Numbered from the stretch's first letter, positions 48,771 through 60,265 are shown. The stretch: DNA of 64,000 nt from Stenotrophomonas aracearum (GCF_031834615.1 NZ_CP115543.1:3049001-3113000), one strand, 5' to 3'. The notes: generated from the letters alone by a model not told the origin. Numbers and translations: made by a program.

Positions 48771-49961
48771 TTAAACGGTGCCGGCCGGCACGCGCACCGC
48801 GCCTTCCATCAACACCCGGGCGCTGCGGCTCATGATCGCCTTGGTCACCGTCCACTGGCCGTCTACCAGCTGCGCCTCGGCGCCCACCCGCAACGTGCCG
48901 GACGGGTGCCCGAAGGTCACCGCGCCACGCTCGCCGCCCCCGGCCGCCAAGTTGACCAGGGTGCCGGGAATGGCGGCGGCGGTACCGATCGCCACCGCCG
49001 CGGTGCCCATCATGGCGTGGTGCAACTTGCCCATCGACAGCGCACGCGCGTGCAGGTCGATGTCGCCGGCGCCGATCTGCTTGCCGCTGGACGACACGTA
49101 GTCCTGCGCCGGCGCCACGAATGCCACCTTGGGCGTGTGCTGGCGGGTCGCGGCTTGGTCGATGTGGTCGATCAGCCCCATGCGCACCGCGCCGTGCGCG
49201 CGGATCGCCTCGAACCGGGCCAGCGCGGCCTTGTCGTCGTTGATCGCCGGTTGCAGCTCGGTCCCGGTGTAACCCAGGTCGGCGGCGTTGAGGAAGATGG
49301 TCGGAATGCCGGCGGTGATCATGGTCACCTGGAAGCTGCCCACGCCGGGCACCTCCAGGGTGTCGACCAGGTTGCCGGTGGGGAACATCGAACCGCCCTC
49401 GCCTTCGCCGTCATCGGAGGGGTCAAGGAACTCCAGCGGGATCTCGGCTGCCGGGAAGGTCACCCCGTCCAGCTCGAAATCGCCGATCTCCTGCACCTGC
49501 CCGTCCACCACCGGCACGTGGGCCAGGATGGTCTTGCCGATGTTGGCCTGCCAGATCCGCACGGTGCAGGTGCCGTTGTGCGGGACCCGCGACGGGTCGA
49601 TCAACCCATTGCTGATCGCAAACGGGCCCACCGCGGTGCTGAGGTTGCCGCAGTTGCCGCTCCAGTCCACGAACGCGGTGTCGATGGACACCTGGCCGTA
49701 CAGATAGTCCACGTCATGATCCGGCACGGAGGCTTCAGAAATGATCACGCACTTGCTGGTGCTGGACGTCGCCCCGCCCATGCCGTCGGTGTGCTTGCCA
49801 TACGGGTCCGGCGAACCGATCACGCGCATCAGCAGCGCGTCACGCGCCGGACCGGGCTGCTGCGCGGCAGCGGGAAGGTCCTGCAGGCGGAAAAACACGC
49901 CTTTGCTGGTACCACCGCGCATGTAGGTGGCCGGAATGCGGAGCTGGGGGAGATAAGACAT
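48771..49961 (-). CDS. prpF: 2-methylaconitate isomerase PrpF
   Basis: A 396-residue enzyme that isomerises the 2-methyl-trans-aconitate made by AcnD to the cis form, letting aconitase complete the methylcitrate cycle. 'RIPATYMRGGTSKGVFF' near the N-terminus and 'VDWSGNCGNLSTAVGPFAI' are the family signatures; the latter carries the active-site Cys in a diaminopimelate-epimerase-like fold. ATG 49961 has AGGACC upstream. It is the last gene of the operon prpB-prpC-acnD-prpF. Confidence 0.94.
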   Translation of the reverse strand: MSYLPQLRIPATYMRGGTSKGVFFRLQDLPAAAQQPGPARDALLMRVIGSPDPYGKHTDGMGGATSSTSKCVIISEASVPDHDVDYLYGQVSIDTAFVDWSGNCGNLSTAVGPFAISNGLIDPSRVPHNGTCTVRIWQANIGKTILAHVPVVDGQVQEIGDFELDGVTFPAAEIPLEFLDPSDDGEGEGGSMFPTGNLVDTLEVPGVGSFQVTMITAGIPTIFLNAADLGYTGTELQPAINDDKAALARFEAIRAHGAVRMGLIDHIDQAATRQHTPKVAFVAPAQDYVSSSGKQIGAGDIDLHARALSMGKLHHAMMGTAAVAIGTAAAIPGTLVNLAAGGGERGAVTFGHPSGTLRVGAEAQLVDGQWTVTKAIMSRSARVLMEGAVRVPAGTV

Positions 49962-50010
49962 GCAAGCGGTCCTGGGAAATGAGACGGTCCGCTGCCGGAC
50001 CGTCGTGGAG

Positions 50011-52629
50011 TCATGCCACCTGGCTGGATTCCAGGAAGTCCTGCGCGAAGCGCTGCAGCACGCCACCTGCTTCGTAAATGGCCACTTCTTCGTCGCTGTC
50101 GAGGCGGCAGGTGACGGGCACCACCACGTCCGTACCGTCGCGGCGGTGGATGACCAGGGTCAGCTCCGCGCGCGGGGTGCGTTCGCCGATGACGTCGAAG
50201 GTTTCGGTGCCGTCGATGCCCACGGTCAGGCGCGTGGTGCCGGGCTTGAACTCCAGCGGCAGCACGCCCATGCCGATCAGGTTGGTGCGGTGGATGCGCT
50301 CGAAGCCTTCGGCGACGATGGCCTCCACGCCGGCCAGGCGCACGCCCTTGGCGGCCCAGTCGCGCGAGCTGCCCTGGCCGTAGTCGGCGCCGGCGATGAT
50401 GATCAGCGGCTGCTTGCGCGCCATGTAGGTTTCAATCGCTTCCCACATGCGCATGACCTTGCCTTCCGGCTCGACCCGGGCCAGCGAACCCTGCTTCACG
50501 GTGCCGTCTTCATTGCGCACCATTTCATTGAACAGCTTCGGGTTGGCGAAGGTGGCGCGCTGCGCGGTCAGGTGGTCGCCGCGATGGGTCGCATAGGAAT
50601 TGAAGTCTTCCTCGGGCAGGCCCATCTTCGCCAGGTACTCGCCGGCCGCACTGGAAGCCAGGATCGCATTCGAGGGCGAGAGGTGGTCGGTGGTGATGTT
50701 GTCGGGCAGCACCGCCAGCGCACGCATGCCGGCCAGCGTGCGCTCGCCCGCCAATGCGCCTTCCCAGTACGGCGGTCGACGGATGTAGGTGCTCTGCGGG
50801 CGCCAGTCGTACAGCGGGCTGACCTGCGAGCTGTACTCCACGCGCACGTTGAACATCGGGTTGTACACGCTGCGGAACTGCTCGGGCTTGACCGCCGCCT
50901 TCACCACCGCGTCGATCTCGGCATCGCTGGGCCAGATGTCCATCAGCCGCACCTCGTTGCCCTGCGCGTCCACGCCCAGCACGTCCTTCTCGATGTCGAA
51001 GCGCACCGTGCCGGCAATCGCGTAGGCGATCACCAGTGGCGGCGAGGCCAGGAAGGCCTGCTTGGCATACGGGTGGATGCGGCCGTCGAAGTTGCGGTTG
51101 CCCGACAGCACGGCGGTGGCGTACAGGTCGCGGTCGATGATTTCCTGCTGGATCGCCGGATCCAGCGCGCCACTCATGCCGTTGCAGGTCGTACAGGCGA
51201 ACGCGACGATGCCGAAGCCGAGCTTTTCCAGGTCCGGCAGCAGGCCGGCTTCTTCCAGGTACAGCTGCACGGCCTTGGAACCCGGTGCCAGCGAGGACTT
51301 CACCCACGGCTTGCGCAGCAGGCCGCGCTCGTTCGCCTTGCGTGCCAGCAGGCCGGCAGCGATCACGTTGCGCGGGTTGGAGGTGTTGGTGCAGCTGGTG
51401 ATGGCGGCGATGATCACCGCGCCGTCCGGCATCAGGCCCTGGGCCTGTTCGGCCTTGCCCGCTTCCAGCTTGGCCGCGTCGGCAATGCCGCGCTCGGCCA
51501 GTGCGCTGACCGGCAGGCGGCGGTGCGGATTGCTCGGGCCGGCCATGTTGCGGACCACGCTGGACAGATCGAAGCTCAGCACGCGCGGGTACTGCGCGGT
51601 GGCGAGGTCGTCGGCCCACAGGCCGGTGGTACGCGCGTAGGTTTCCACCAGCGCCAGCTGCGCTTCCTCGCGGCCGGTCAGGCGCAGGTAGTCGATGGTC
51701 TGGCTGTCGATGTAGAACATCGCCGCCGTGGCACCGTATTCCGGGCACATGTTGGAGATCGTGGCGCGGTCGCCGATGGTCAGCGCGGCGGCGCCTTCGC
51801 CGTAGAACTCCAGCCACGCACCGACCACGCGCTGCGCGCGCAGGAATTCGGTCAGGGCCAGCACCACGTCGGTGGCGGTGATGCCCGGCTGCGGCTTGCC
51901 GGTGAGCTCCACGCCCACGATGTCGGGCAGGCGCATCCACGAGGCGCGGCCAAGCATGACGTTCTCGGCTTCCAGGCCGCCCACGCCGATGGCGATCACG
52001 CCCAGCGCGTCCACGTGCGGGGTGTGGCTGTCGGTGCCCACGCAGGTATCGGGGAAGGCCACGCCGTCCTTGACGTAGATCACCGGCGACATTTTCTCCA
52101 GGTTGATCTGGTGCATGATCCCGTTGCCCGGCGGAATCACGTCCACGTTCTGGAAGGCCTGCTTGGTCCAGTCGATGAAGTGGAAGCGGTCTTCGTTGCG
52201 GCGGTCTTCGATGGCGCGGTTCTTCTCGAATGCCTGCGGGTCGTAGCCGCCGCATTCCACGGCCAGCGAGTGGTCCACGATCAGCTGCACCGGTACCACC
52301 GGGTTGACCTTGGCCGGGTCGCCACCGCCATCGGCGATGGCGTCGCGCAGGCCGGCCAGGTCGACCAGCGCGGTCTGGCCGAGGATGTCGTGGCAGACCA
52401 CGCGGGCCGGGAACCACGGGAAATCGAGATCCTGGCGGCGCTCGATCAGCTGCCGCAGCGAGGCCTCAAGGGTGGCCGGGTCGCAGCGGCGCACCAGGTT
52501 TTCCGCCAGCACGCGCGAGACATACGGCAGCGTGGCATAGGCGCCGGGCTGGATCGCGTCGACCGCGGCCCGGGTATCGAAATAGTCCAGCGCGGTGCCG
52601 GGGAGGTTCTTGCGGTAATCAATGTTCAT
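50011..52629 (-). CDS. acnD: Fe/S-dependent 2-methylisocitrate dehydratase AcnD
   Basis: An 872-residue aconitase-superfamily enzyme that dehydrates 2-methylcitrate and replaces PrpD in organisms that also have prpF. The [4Fe-4S] ligands are Cys413 ('ITSCTNTSNP') and Cys479/Cys482 ('ACTTCNG'). The swivelling C-terminal domain contains 'GADYGQGSSRDWAAKG'. ATG 52629 gives the family start 'MNIDYRKNLPGT'; its ribosome-binding site is weak, so translation may depend on the upstream gene. A hairpin lies between prpC and this gene, perhaps lowering its expression. Confidence 0.95.
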   Translation of the reverse strand: MNIDYRKNLPGTALDYFDTRAAVDAIQPGAYATLPYVSRVLAENLVRRCDPATLEASLRQLIERRQDLDFPWFPARVVCHDILGQTALVDLAGLRDAIADGGGDPAKVNPVVPVQLIVDHSLAVECGGYDPQAFEKNRAIEDRRNEDRFHFIDWTKQAFQNVDVIPPGNGIMHQINLEKMSPVIYVKDGVAFPDTCVGTDSHTPHVDALGVIAIGVGGLEAENVMLGRASWMRLPDIVGVELTGKPQPGITATDVVLALTEFLRAQRVVGAWLEFYGEGAAALTIGDRATISNMCPEYGATAAMFYIDSQTIDYLRLTGREEAQLALVETYARTTGLWADDLATAQYPRVLSFDLSSVVRNMAGPSNPHRRLPVSALAERGIADAAKLEAGKAEQAQGLMPDGAVIIAAITSCTNTSNPRNVIAAGLLARKANERGLLRKPWVKSSLAPGSKAVQLYLEEAGLLPDLEKLGFGIVAFACTTCNGMSGALDPAIQQEIIDRDLYATAVLSGNRNFDGRIHPYAKQAFLASPPLVIAYAIAGTVRFDIEKDVLGVDAQGNEVRLMDIWPSDAEIDAVVKAAVKPEQFRSVYNPMFNVRVEYSSQVSPLYDWRPQSTYIRRPPYWEGALAGERTLAGMRALAVLPDNITTDHLSPSNAILASSAAGEYLAKMGLPEEDFNSYATHRGDHLTAQRATFANPKLFNEMVRNEDGTVKQGSLARVEPEGKVMRMWEAIETYMARKQPLIIIAGADYGQGSSRDWAAKGVRLAGVEAIVAEGFERIHRTNLIGMGVLPLEFKPGTTRLTVGIDGTETFDVIGERTPRAELTLVIHRRDGTDVVVPVTCRLDSDEEVAIYEAGGVLQRFAQDFLESSQVA

Positions 52630-52673
52630 GGCTGGCGGTAGCTGCTCGTTGGCGGGCCGAAGCGGTAAGACGG

Positions 52674-52699
52674 CCAAGGCACCCCGAGGGGTGCCTTGG
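52674..52699 (-). terminator. Intra-operon hairpin between prpC and acnD
   Basis: CCAAGGCACCC pairs with GGGTGCCTTGG (forward 52674-52684 and 52689-52699) with a four-base loop. On the minus strand no true T-run follows (CCGTCTTACC). It may be an attenuator, or an mRNA stabiliser protecting the prpBC part. Confidence 0.55.
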
Positions 52700-52707
52700 C
52701 GTTTGCA

Positions 52708-53865
52708 TCACTTGCGTTCGTCGATCGGCACGAAGGCCTGGTCTTCCGGCCCGGTGTAGTTGGCGCTGGGGCGGATGATCTTGCCGTCGATGCGCTGTTC
52801 GATCACGTGCGCGCTCCAACCGGAGGTGCGCGCGATCACGAACAGGGGGGTAAACATGGCGGTCGGCACGCCCATCATGTGGTAGCTCACCGCGCTGAAC
52901 CAGTCCAGGTTCGGGAACATCTTCTTGATGTCCCACATCACCGATTCCAGGCGCTCGGCGATGTCGTACATCTTCAGGTTGCCCTGCTCGGCCGACAGCT
53001 CGCGGGCCACGTCCTTGATCACGTTGTTGCGCGGATCGCTGACCGTGTACACCGGATGGCCGAAGCCGATCACCACTTCCTTGCGCTCGACGCGGGCCTT
53101 GATGTCCGCCTCGGCCTCGTCCGGGGAGTCGTAGCGCTTCTGCACTTCGAACGCCACTTCATTGGCGCCGCCGTGCTTGGGGCCGCGCAGCGCGCCGATG
53201 CCACCGGTGATGCAGCTGTACATGTCGCTGCCGGTGCCGGCGATGACGCGGCAGGTGAAGGTGGAGGCGTTGAACTCGTGCTCGGCGTACAGGATCAGCG
53301 AGGTGTGCATCGCCTTGACCCACGACTGCTGCGGCGGCACGCCGTGCAGCAGGTGCAGGAAGTGGCCACCGATGGAGTCGTCGTCGGTCTCCACGTCGAT
53401 GGCGCGACCGTTGTGGCTCCAGTGGTACCAGTACAGCAGCATCGAGCCGAGGCAGGCCATCAGCTTGTCGGCGATGTCGCGCGCGCCGGGGTGGTTGTGG
53501 TCGTCCTTCTCCGGCGACACGCAGCCGAGCACGGACACGCCGGTGCGCATCACGTCCATCGGGTGCGCCGACGGCGGCAGCTCTTCCAGGGCGGCCTTGA
53601 CCGCAGCCGGAATGCCGCGCAGCGACTTCAGCTTGGCCTTGTAGGCGGCCAGTTCGGCGCGGTTGGGCAGCTTGCCGTGCACCAGCAGGTGGGCGATTTC
53701 CTCGAACTCGCTGGTATTGGCCAGGTCCAGGATGTCATAGCCACGGTAGTGCAGGTCGTTGCCGCTGCGGCCGACGGTGCACAGTGCGGTATTGCCGGCG
53801 GCGGTACCCGACAGGGCGACGGACTTCTTCGGCTTGAAGCCGGGGGCGGTGGTTGCTTCGCTCAT
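52708..53865 (-). CDS. prpC: 2-methylcitrate synthase
   Basis: A 385-residue enzyme condensing propionyl-CoA with oxaloacetate. Citrate-synthase-family catalytic residues are visible: His in '[14 protein letters not shown]', His in '[13 protein letters not shown]', and Asp in the C-terminal '[17 protein letters not shown]'. The short length and the '[20 protein letters not shown]' start separate it from housekeeping citrate synthase. GGAGG precedes ATG 53865. The gene follows prpB by 28 bp. Confidence 0.95.
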   Translation of the reverse strand: MSEATTAPGFKPKKSVALSGTAAGNTALCTVGRSGNDLHYRGYDILDLANTSEFEEIAHLLVHGKLPNRAELAAYKAKLKSLRGIPAAVKAALEELPPSAHPMDVMRTGVSVLGCVSPEKDDHNHPGARDIADKLMACLGSMLLYWYHWSHNGRAIDVETDDDSIGGHFLHLLHGVPPQQSWVKAMHTSLILYAEHEFNASTFTCRVIAGTGSDMYSCITGGIGALRGPKHGGANEVAFEVQKRYDSPDEAEADIKARVERKEVVIGFGHPVYTVSDPRNNVIKDVARELSAEQGNLKMYDIAERLESVMWDIKKMFPNLDWFSAVSYHMMGVPTAMFTPLFVIARTSGWSAHVIEQRIDGKIIRPSANYTGPEDQAFVPIDERK

Positions 53866-53893
53866 GATCCCTCCAGAAAACAATGGTGCGACG

Positions 53894-54784
53894 TTACTTC
53901 TTGGCGGCGAACAGCGCATCGAGCTGCTGCTCGAAGGCGTGGTAGCCGATACGGTCGTACAGTTCCTCGCGCGTCTGCATGGCGTCCACTACGTTCTTCT
54001 GGTGGCCATCGCGACGAATGGTCTCATACACGTTCTCGGCGGCCTTGTTGGCCGCGCGGAACGCCGACAGCGGGAACAGCTGGATCGCCACGCCGGCCGA
54101 GGCCAGTTCGTCGCGGCTGAACAGCGGGGTCTTGCCGAATTCAGTGATGTTGGCCAGCACCGGCACCTTCACCGCGTCCACGAAACGGCGGTAGGTGGCC
54201 AGGTCGTAGGCGGCCTCGGCGAAGATGCCGTCCGCGCCAGCCTCCACGCAGGCGATGGCGCGCTCGATCGCCGCGTCCACGCCGTCGACCTGGATGGCGT
54301 CGGTGCGGGCGATCAGGAAGAAGTCCGGGTCGGTCCTGGCGTCGGCCGCAGCCTTGACCCGGTCGACCATCTCACCCTGGGTCACGATCTCCTTGCCGGG
54401 GCGGTGGCCGCAGCGCTTGGCGCCGACCTGGTCTTCGATATGGCAGGCGGCGGCGCCGGCCTTGATCAGCGACTTCACGGTGCGCGCGATGTTGAACGCG
54501 CTCGGCCCGAAGCCGGTGTCGATGTCGACCATCAGCGGCAGGTCGCAGACGTCGGTGATCCGGCGCACGTCGACCAGCACGTCTTCCAGGGTGTTGATGC
54601 CCAGGTCGGGCAGGCCCAGCGAGCCGGCCGCGACGCCGCCACCGGACAGGTAGATCGCGCGGTAACCGGCACGCTTGGCCAGCAGCGCATGGTTGGCGTT
54701 GATCGCGCCGATCACCTGCAGCGGCGACTCGGCAGCCAGCGCTTCACGGAAACGGGCGCCGGCGGAGGAAACAGGGGTGCTCAT
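53894..54784 (-). CDS. prpB: 2-methylisocitrate lyase
   Basis: A 296-residue member of the isocitrate lyase/PEP mutase family that splits 2-methylisocitrate into pyruvate and succinate. The catalytic Cys125 is in '[14 protein letters not shown]', and metal ligands lie in 'MVDIDTGFG' and 'CHIEDQVG'. Either ATG 54784 or ATG 54793 could be the start; 54784 matches the family N-terminus 'MSTPVSSAG'. It is the first gene of the operon and lies about 36 bp after a sigma-54 promoter. Confidence 0.95.
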   Translation of the reverse strand: MSTPVSSAGARFREALAAESPLQVIGAINANHALLAKRAGYRAIYLSGGGVAAGSLGLPDLGINTLEDVLVDVRRITDVCDLPLMVDIDTGFGPSAFNIARTVKSLIKAGAAACHIEDQVGAKRCGHRPGKEIVTQGEMVDRVKAAADARTDPDFFLIARTDAIQVDGVDAAIERAIACVEAGADGIFAEAAYDLATYRRFVDAVKVPVLANITEFGKTPLFSRDELASAGVAIQLFPLSAFRAANKAAENVYETIRRDGHQKNVVDAMQTREELYDRIGYHAFEQQLDALFAAKK

Positions 54785-54819
54785 GGGCAACATTCCATCG
54801 TGGTTGACCCGGCAATGGG

Positions 54820-54836
54820 CGCAAGGGGCATGCCAA
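54820..54836 (-). promoter_or_regulatory. Sigma-54 (-24/-12) promoter of the prp operon
   Basis: On the minus strand TTGGCATGCCCCTTGCG matches the consensus TGGCACG-N4-TTGC, with GG and GC dinucleotides exactly 10 bases apart. The predicted start lies about 25 bases before prpB. The divergent gene encodes a GAFTGA-bearing activator, which is what such a promoter needs. Confidence 0.85.
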
Positions 54837-54871
54837 CTGGCAAGTGATTGATTTCGTTCATAACGGGCGCA

Positions 54872-54929
54872 GAAACACGTGTTTCACCTTGAAACATTGA
54901 AACGCATGTAACATGCATGCAACTGAAAC
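54872..54929. promoter_or_regulatory. Candidate PrpR operators in the prpB-prpR intergenic region
   Basis: GAAACACGTGTTTC (54872-54885) is a perfect palindrome and overlaps GTTTCACCTTGAAAC (54881-54895), also a perfect palindrome. Further TGAAAC half-sites lie at 54898-54903 and 54924-54929. They sit about 60-120 bp upstream of the predicted prp transcription start, the normal range for activator sites of sigma-54 promoters, and also just before prpR, allowing autoregulation. Confidence 0.7.
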
Positions 54930-54942
54930 ATGGCCCTGCCCG

Positions 54943-56538
<1,596 letters not shown>

Positions 56539-57005
56539 CGCGCACGCTGCGCGACGTTGCTGGCGCTTACACGCAGACCGGGTGTCATCCGACATTGCAT
56601 CGGGAAAATTCCGAAACGCATTCGCCCCATTTTGATTCTGCGACATGTTCATCATTGCGCATCCTGCAAGTGCAGGATCCGACAACGCGTACGGTTACCC
56701 GGTTGACTTGAACAGAGCGCGCCTATCGCACTGAAAACGACATCTTTGTCTACTGCGGCGGGAATCCCCTTGTTTTCAAGGCGCGGACGCCGAACCTGTC
56801 AGGATCCAACGATTGACTGCGGCGATAGCACCAATCGTCTTTGGCCTGTTACGCGCAACGAACCGGGTTCATCAAGAAAAACCCCGTGTGAATTCTTTGC
56901 GAGAAGTGGAATGTGCAAGCCCGTACCGCGCCGGTAGGTTCCGGAGCACACCGGCGGCCGTTCCTGCGCCGGTGAGACCCCGCTCATCCTCACCAGGACA
57001 TCCGC
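56539..57005. other. 467-bp non-coding leader before the orphan gene
   Basis: It is visibly AT-richer than the surroundings and has no convincing ORF. A small perfect hairpin TCCTGCA-AG-TGCAGGA lies near 56663-56678. GTTGACTTGAAC near 56702-56713 could supply a -35. No Xanthomonas-type PIP box (TTCGC-N15-TTCGC) is present. Its length suggests a long regulated 5' UTR or recently acquired sequence. Confidence 0.5.
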
Positions 57006-59558
57006 ATGTTCCAAGCTACCGCCAGGATCCTCCCCAGCTTCTTCGTCCGCGCTGCCCAGTTGATGCGCGGGCGCCGCGACAGCGTCATCCCGGTCCCGCC
57101 GCATGCAACCACGCCCATCCCGCTGACCGGCATCAGCAACCATCCGTCTCTCGCGTTGCCTGCACCGGTGCGGGTGAGCCGGATGCCGGCGTCGGCCGCC
57201 AATGCCGAAGCGCCTCGCGCCCCCGGACCCAACGAAGAAGCGCTGGGCATCCTCAGCAGCCAGATCCACCTGCTGCTCGGCCAGACCCGAAACGGCGCCC
57301 CTGCCAGATTCGGCCGCACGCTGGACAGGCTGGCACTGGACCCGGAGGCGTCACTGGGCCGTCGCCAGTGCAGCCAGCTGTTGCGCGCGATCAAGGACCT
57401 GCCCACGGGCGCCACCGTGCCCGAGCGGCAGAAGCAGTTGCGGATCACGCTCTACGACCTGACGCGCGCCGCGCGTGCCGAAGCGATGCTGCACGAACAG
57501 ATCGCCCGGCATACCGAACGCGAGAAGCGCAATGCATTGCCGGGATCGCAACGCAGCACCCGCACGGGTGGCATGTTGGGGGTCCGCTTTGGATTGCCGG
57601 GCGCGGTGGATGCCGGGGCTGCACTGGGAGCAGCCAAAGACACCAGCGTCGGCACCTTCGACGACCTGACCATCGGCATGGTACGCAGCGGCCGGGTCAC
57701 GGCTCAAGCCACCGCCCAGGCAAACGTTGCCCCCGGTGTCGGCGTAAACGCGAAGCTCAGCGGTTACTCCAGCGAGGGCGAGGCCGACATTTCAATGTCG
57801 ATGCGAACCCGGGTCCTGCGCCTGGCCCACGCATCGGTCGAACGCCGGCTCGGCGGCAACGCACTGCAGCGCGCCTTCAACCGCGTCACCGAGCCACGCC
57901 GCGACCGCTACGACGAGCGCACCAGCCGCGCGCTGGCACTGCAATCCACATTGCCGGTGCTACTGGGACACCAGGCCGTGGCTCGACCCCTGGCCTTCGG
58001 CAAGCGGGGGCTGCTGATCAGCGCCGGCATGACCGTGCACGGCGGCGCGCTGGACGCGGCTGCCAGCTACGGCGTGGGCCAGCTCGGGGCGAGCGGCGCA
58101 TTGGCGCGCACCGAGTTGCGCGCGTCGCTGCCCACGCGGCTGACCGAACTGGGCGCAGACGGCCTGCCCGCCACCAAGGATGCGGATGTCCACGCTGCGC
58201 TGGATGCCCGGATGTCCCAGCGGCTGGCCCGCGTGCTGGACGCGCGGCCTGCCGACAAACACTGGCAGCTGCCTGCGCTGCGCGCCGTGCGGGAGCTCAC
58301 GGAGCGCCCCGAGGAGGCAGGGAGCCTTGCCCGCCGGCTCGATGCGGTTGCGGACGTCCGCGCCGCCTTCGACCAGCTGCAGGCGCTGGCCGACCTGTCG
58401 CTGCGCGCCCCGGCGCACGCGCGCGCACCGCTGGCTTCGCTGGCGCGCGACTGGGGCGCCGCCGGCACGGCTCCCGAGCCGATCATGATCGCGATGCTCG
58501 ACACGCTGGCGTGGCTGCAGGCAGTCCCGGAGCCCCACACGGGACCGGCGCACGCGCAATGGACGGCGCTGCAGCGCAGCGTCCAGGCAGAAGCGCGGCG
58601 CATCCACGACACCACGCTGCCGCACGACCGCGAGTGGATGAAGCGCGCCACCCATGCGTTCCGCGAGCAGATCCAGCGCATCGCCTCCACCAGCGGCACG
58701 CTGTCGCTGTCGGCGGCACTGCCCCTGTTCAGCGCCACCGGCGCGGTGACGGTGGACCGCCAGGTTCGCCAGGATCCGGATCCGCTGCGCGACGGCGACT
58801 ACCTGGTGGTGACCTTCGCTGCAGACCTCGCACCTTCCCTGGGCACCCTTCTTTCGGAGCTGGAGCGCCAGTTCCCGGCCTGGGGAACCCTGCCAGCGGA
58901 GCAGGCAAGAGCCGTGATCGATCCGATCAGCGCCTCCTTCAGCCTGGGCGGCGCCATGCGCTGCAGACTGCGCTTCTTCCGGCCGAGCTTCCAGAACGAC
59001 CCGGACTTCCCGCGGAAGGCCTGCGGCAGCCATGTGTATTCGGTACGCGTGGAAGGTGAGACATCGAAGGGCGTGGACGTGACCGTGCCGGTGCCCCTGG
59101 CGCCGGCGGTGGCATCCACGCTCACGCTGCAACACAGCCGTTCCACTACGACGACCCTGTACGAACGTCTTCCCGCCACCACCCTCACCAACACGTTGAT
59201 GCGCTACCAGTCCGAGTGCTCGGCCACGACGCCGCATGCCGAGACCTGGACCCGGATGCTCGACCTGTATGGGGATGACCTGGACGCGCTGGCCGAGGCG
59301 CTGGTCGATTCAAGCTCGGTTGCCGCGCTGGAAGCGCGTTACTGGCTGCAGCGTGAGCCAGCCACCACCCCGGGCGGCGCCACCACCCGGCGGTCCGCGC
59401 CGGACACCTCGACGCTGGACGCGTTCAACCTGGAAGCCGACCGCGCGGTGCGGCGCGACCAGCTGTTCGCCCTGTTCGAAGCCGTGGGTGACATCACCAC
59501 GCGACAGAAGGCGACGTCGGCCCTGATCGGTCCGCTGACCCTGCCCGCCGAAACCTGA
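57006..59558 (+). CDS. Large orphan protein of unknown function
   Basis: An 850-residue protein I do not recognise. The N-terminal 75 residues are Pro/Ala/Ser-rich and basic, without a normal signal peptide. Residues 75-185 are helical. A Gly/Ala/Val-rich, alternating amphipathic stretch from about 190 to 275 ('GMLGVRFGLPGAVDAGAAL', 'RVTAQATAQANVAPGVGV') looks like beta-strands of a barrel or solenoid, and similar segments recur near 340-365 and 565-585. The middle is Ala/Leu/Arg-rich helical; the C-terminus has Thr-rich strands and a charged tail. The architecture recalls large secreted effectors, but no catalytic motif or secretion apparatus is seen. AGGA lies seven bases before ATG 57006. 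Confidence 0.7.
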   Translation: MFQATARILPSFFVRAAQLMRGRRDSVIPVPPHATTPIPLTGISNHPSLALPAPVRVSRMPASAANAEAPRAPGPNEEALGILSSQIHLLLGQTRNGAPARFGRTLDRLALDPEASLGRRQCSQLLRAIKDLPTGATVPERQKQLRITLYDLTRAARAEAMLHEQIARHTEREKRNALPGSQRSTRTGGMLGVRFGLPGAVDAGAALGAAKDTSVGTFDDLTIGMVRSGRVTAQATAQANVAPGVGVNAKLSGYSSEGEADISMSMRTRVLRLAHASVERRLGGNALQRAFNRVTEPRRDRYDERTSRALALQSTLPVLLGHQAVARPLAFGKRGLLISAGMTVHGGALDAAASYGVGQLGASGALARTELRASLPTRLTELGADGLPATKDADVHAALDARMSQRLARVLDARPADKHWQLPALRAVRELTERPEEAGSLARRLDAVADVRAAFDQLQALADLSLRAPAHARAPLASLARDWGAAGTAPEPIMIAMLDTLAWLQAVPEPHTGPAHAQWTALQRSVQAEARRIHDTTLPHDREWMKRATHAFREQIQRIASTSGTLSLSAALPLFSATGAVTVDRQVRQDPDPLRDGDYLVVTFAADLAPSLGTLLSELERQFPAWGTLPAEQARAVIDPISASFSLGGAMRCRLRFFRPSFQNDPDFPRKACGSHVYSVRVEGETSKGVDVTVPVPLAPAVASTLTLQHSRSTTTTLYERLPATTLTNTLMRYQSECSATTPHAETWTRMLDLYGDDLDALAEALVDSSSVAALEARYWLQREPATTPGGATTRRSAPDTSTLDAFNLEADRAVRRDQLFALFEAVGDITTRQKATSALIGPLTLPAET

Positions 59559-59570
59559 GTGGTCCGCACT

Positions 59571-59609
59571 GCGGTGCACCGGCGCCAGCGCCGGCGCACC
59601 GCATGTTTT
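59571..59609 (+). terminator. Terminator of the orphan gene
   Basis: GCGGTGC-A-CCGGCGC (59571-59585) pairs with GCGCCGG-C-GCACCGC (59588-59602), one bulged pair, followed by ATGTTTT. Confidence 0.75.
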
Positions 59610-59624
59610 CAGCAGGCAGGGCGT

Positions 59625-60224
59625 TTACGGATACAGCAGGCGCTTGCTCCACTGCCCCGTGGCGTCGACCTCATAGCACCAGCGTTCGTGCAGGCGGAAC
59701 TGCGCGCCGTACCAGAACTCGATCTTGCGCGGCACCACGCGCAGCCCGCTCCAGCCCTCCGGACGCGGCACCTCGCGCCCGTCGAAGCTGGATTCGGCGG
59801 TGGCCACGCGCGCATCGAATTCCTCGCGCGAGGCCAGCGTGCGCGACTGCAGCGACGCCCACGCGCCGATCTGGCTCATGCGCGGGCGCGAGGCGAAGTA
59901 GGCGTCGGCCTCGGCGTCGCTGACCTGCTCCACGCCACCCTCGATGCGCACCTGGATGCCAGCCTCGCGCAGGCTGCGCCACAGGAACAGCAGCGCGGCG
60001 TGCGGGTTGGCCTGAAGCTCGCGGCCCTTGTGGCTTTCCAGGTGGGTGTAGAACACGAAGCCGCGCGCGTCGAACGCCTTCAACAGCACCGTGCGCGCCG
60101 AGGGAATGCCTGCGGCCGTAGCGGTGGCCACGGTCATCGCGTTGGGTTCAAGTTCGGCGCTGCGCTTGGCTTCTTCGAACAGCGCGGCGAAGGTGGACAG
60201 CGCTTCTGCATGGAGATCGGTCAT
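59625..60224 (-). CDS. pdxH: Pyridoxamine 5'-phosphate oxidase
   Basis: A 199-residue FMN enzyme that makes pyridoxal 5'-phosphate from PNP/PMP. The FMN/PLP-binding segments '[20 protein letters not shown]' and '[19 protein letters not shown]', and the C-terminal '[20 protein letters not shown]' with the final 'WSKRLLYP', are diagnostic. ATG 60224 gives the usual length; upstream in-frame sequence is not conserved. Convergent with the orphan gene, divergent from the kinase gene. PLP made here feeds GcvP among others. Confidence 0.96.
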   Translation of the reverse strand: MTDLHAEALSTFAALFEEAKRSAELEPNAMTVATATAAGIPSARTVLLKAFDARGFVFYTHLESHKGRELQANPHAALLFLWRSLREAGIQVRIEGGVEQVSDAEADAYFASRPRMSQIGAWASLQSRTLASREEFDARVATAESSFDGREVPRPEGWSGLRVVPRKIEFWYGAQFRLHERWCYEVDATGQWSKRLLYP

Positions 60225-60265
60225 GGTCGGTATCTTGCGGCTCGGTTTGGGTTTATTGTCACCGC

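Noticed and set aside
56539..57005. PIP box (TTCGC-N15-TTCGC) for type III secretion control
   Set aside because: TTCGCC occurs once near 56620 but the second half-site at the right distance is missing.
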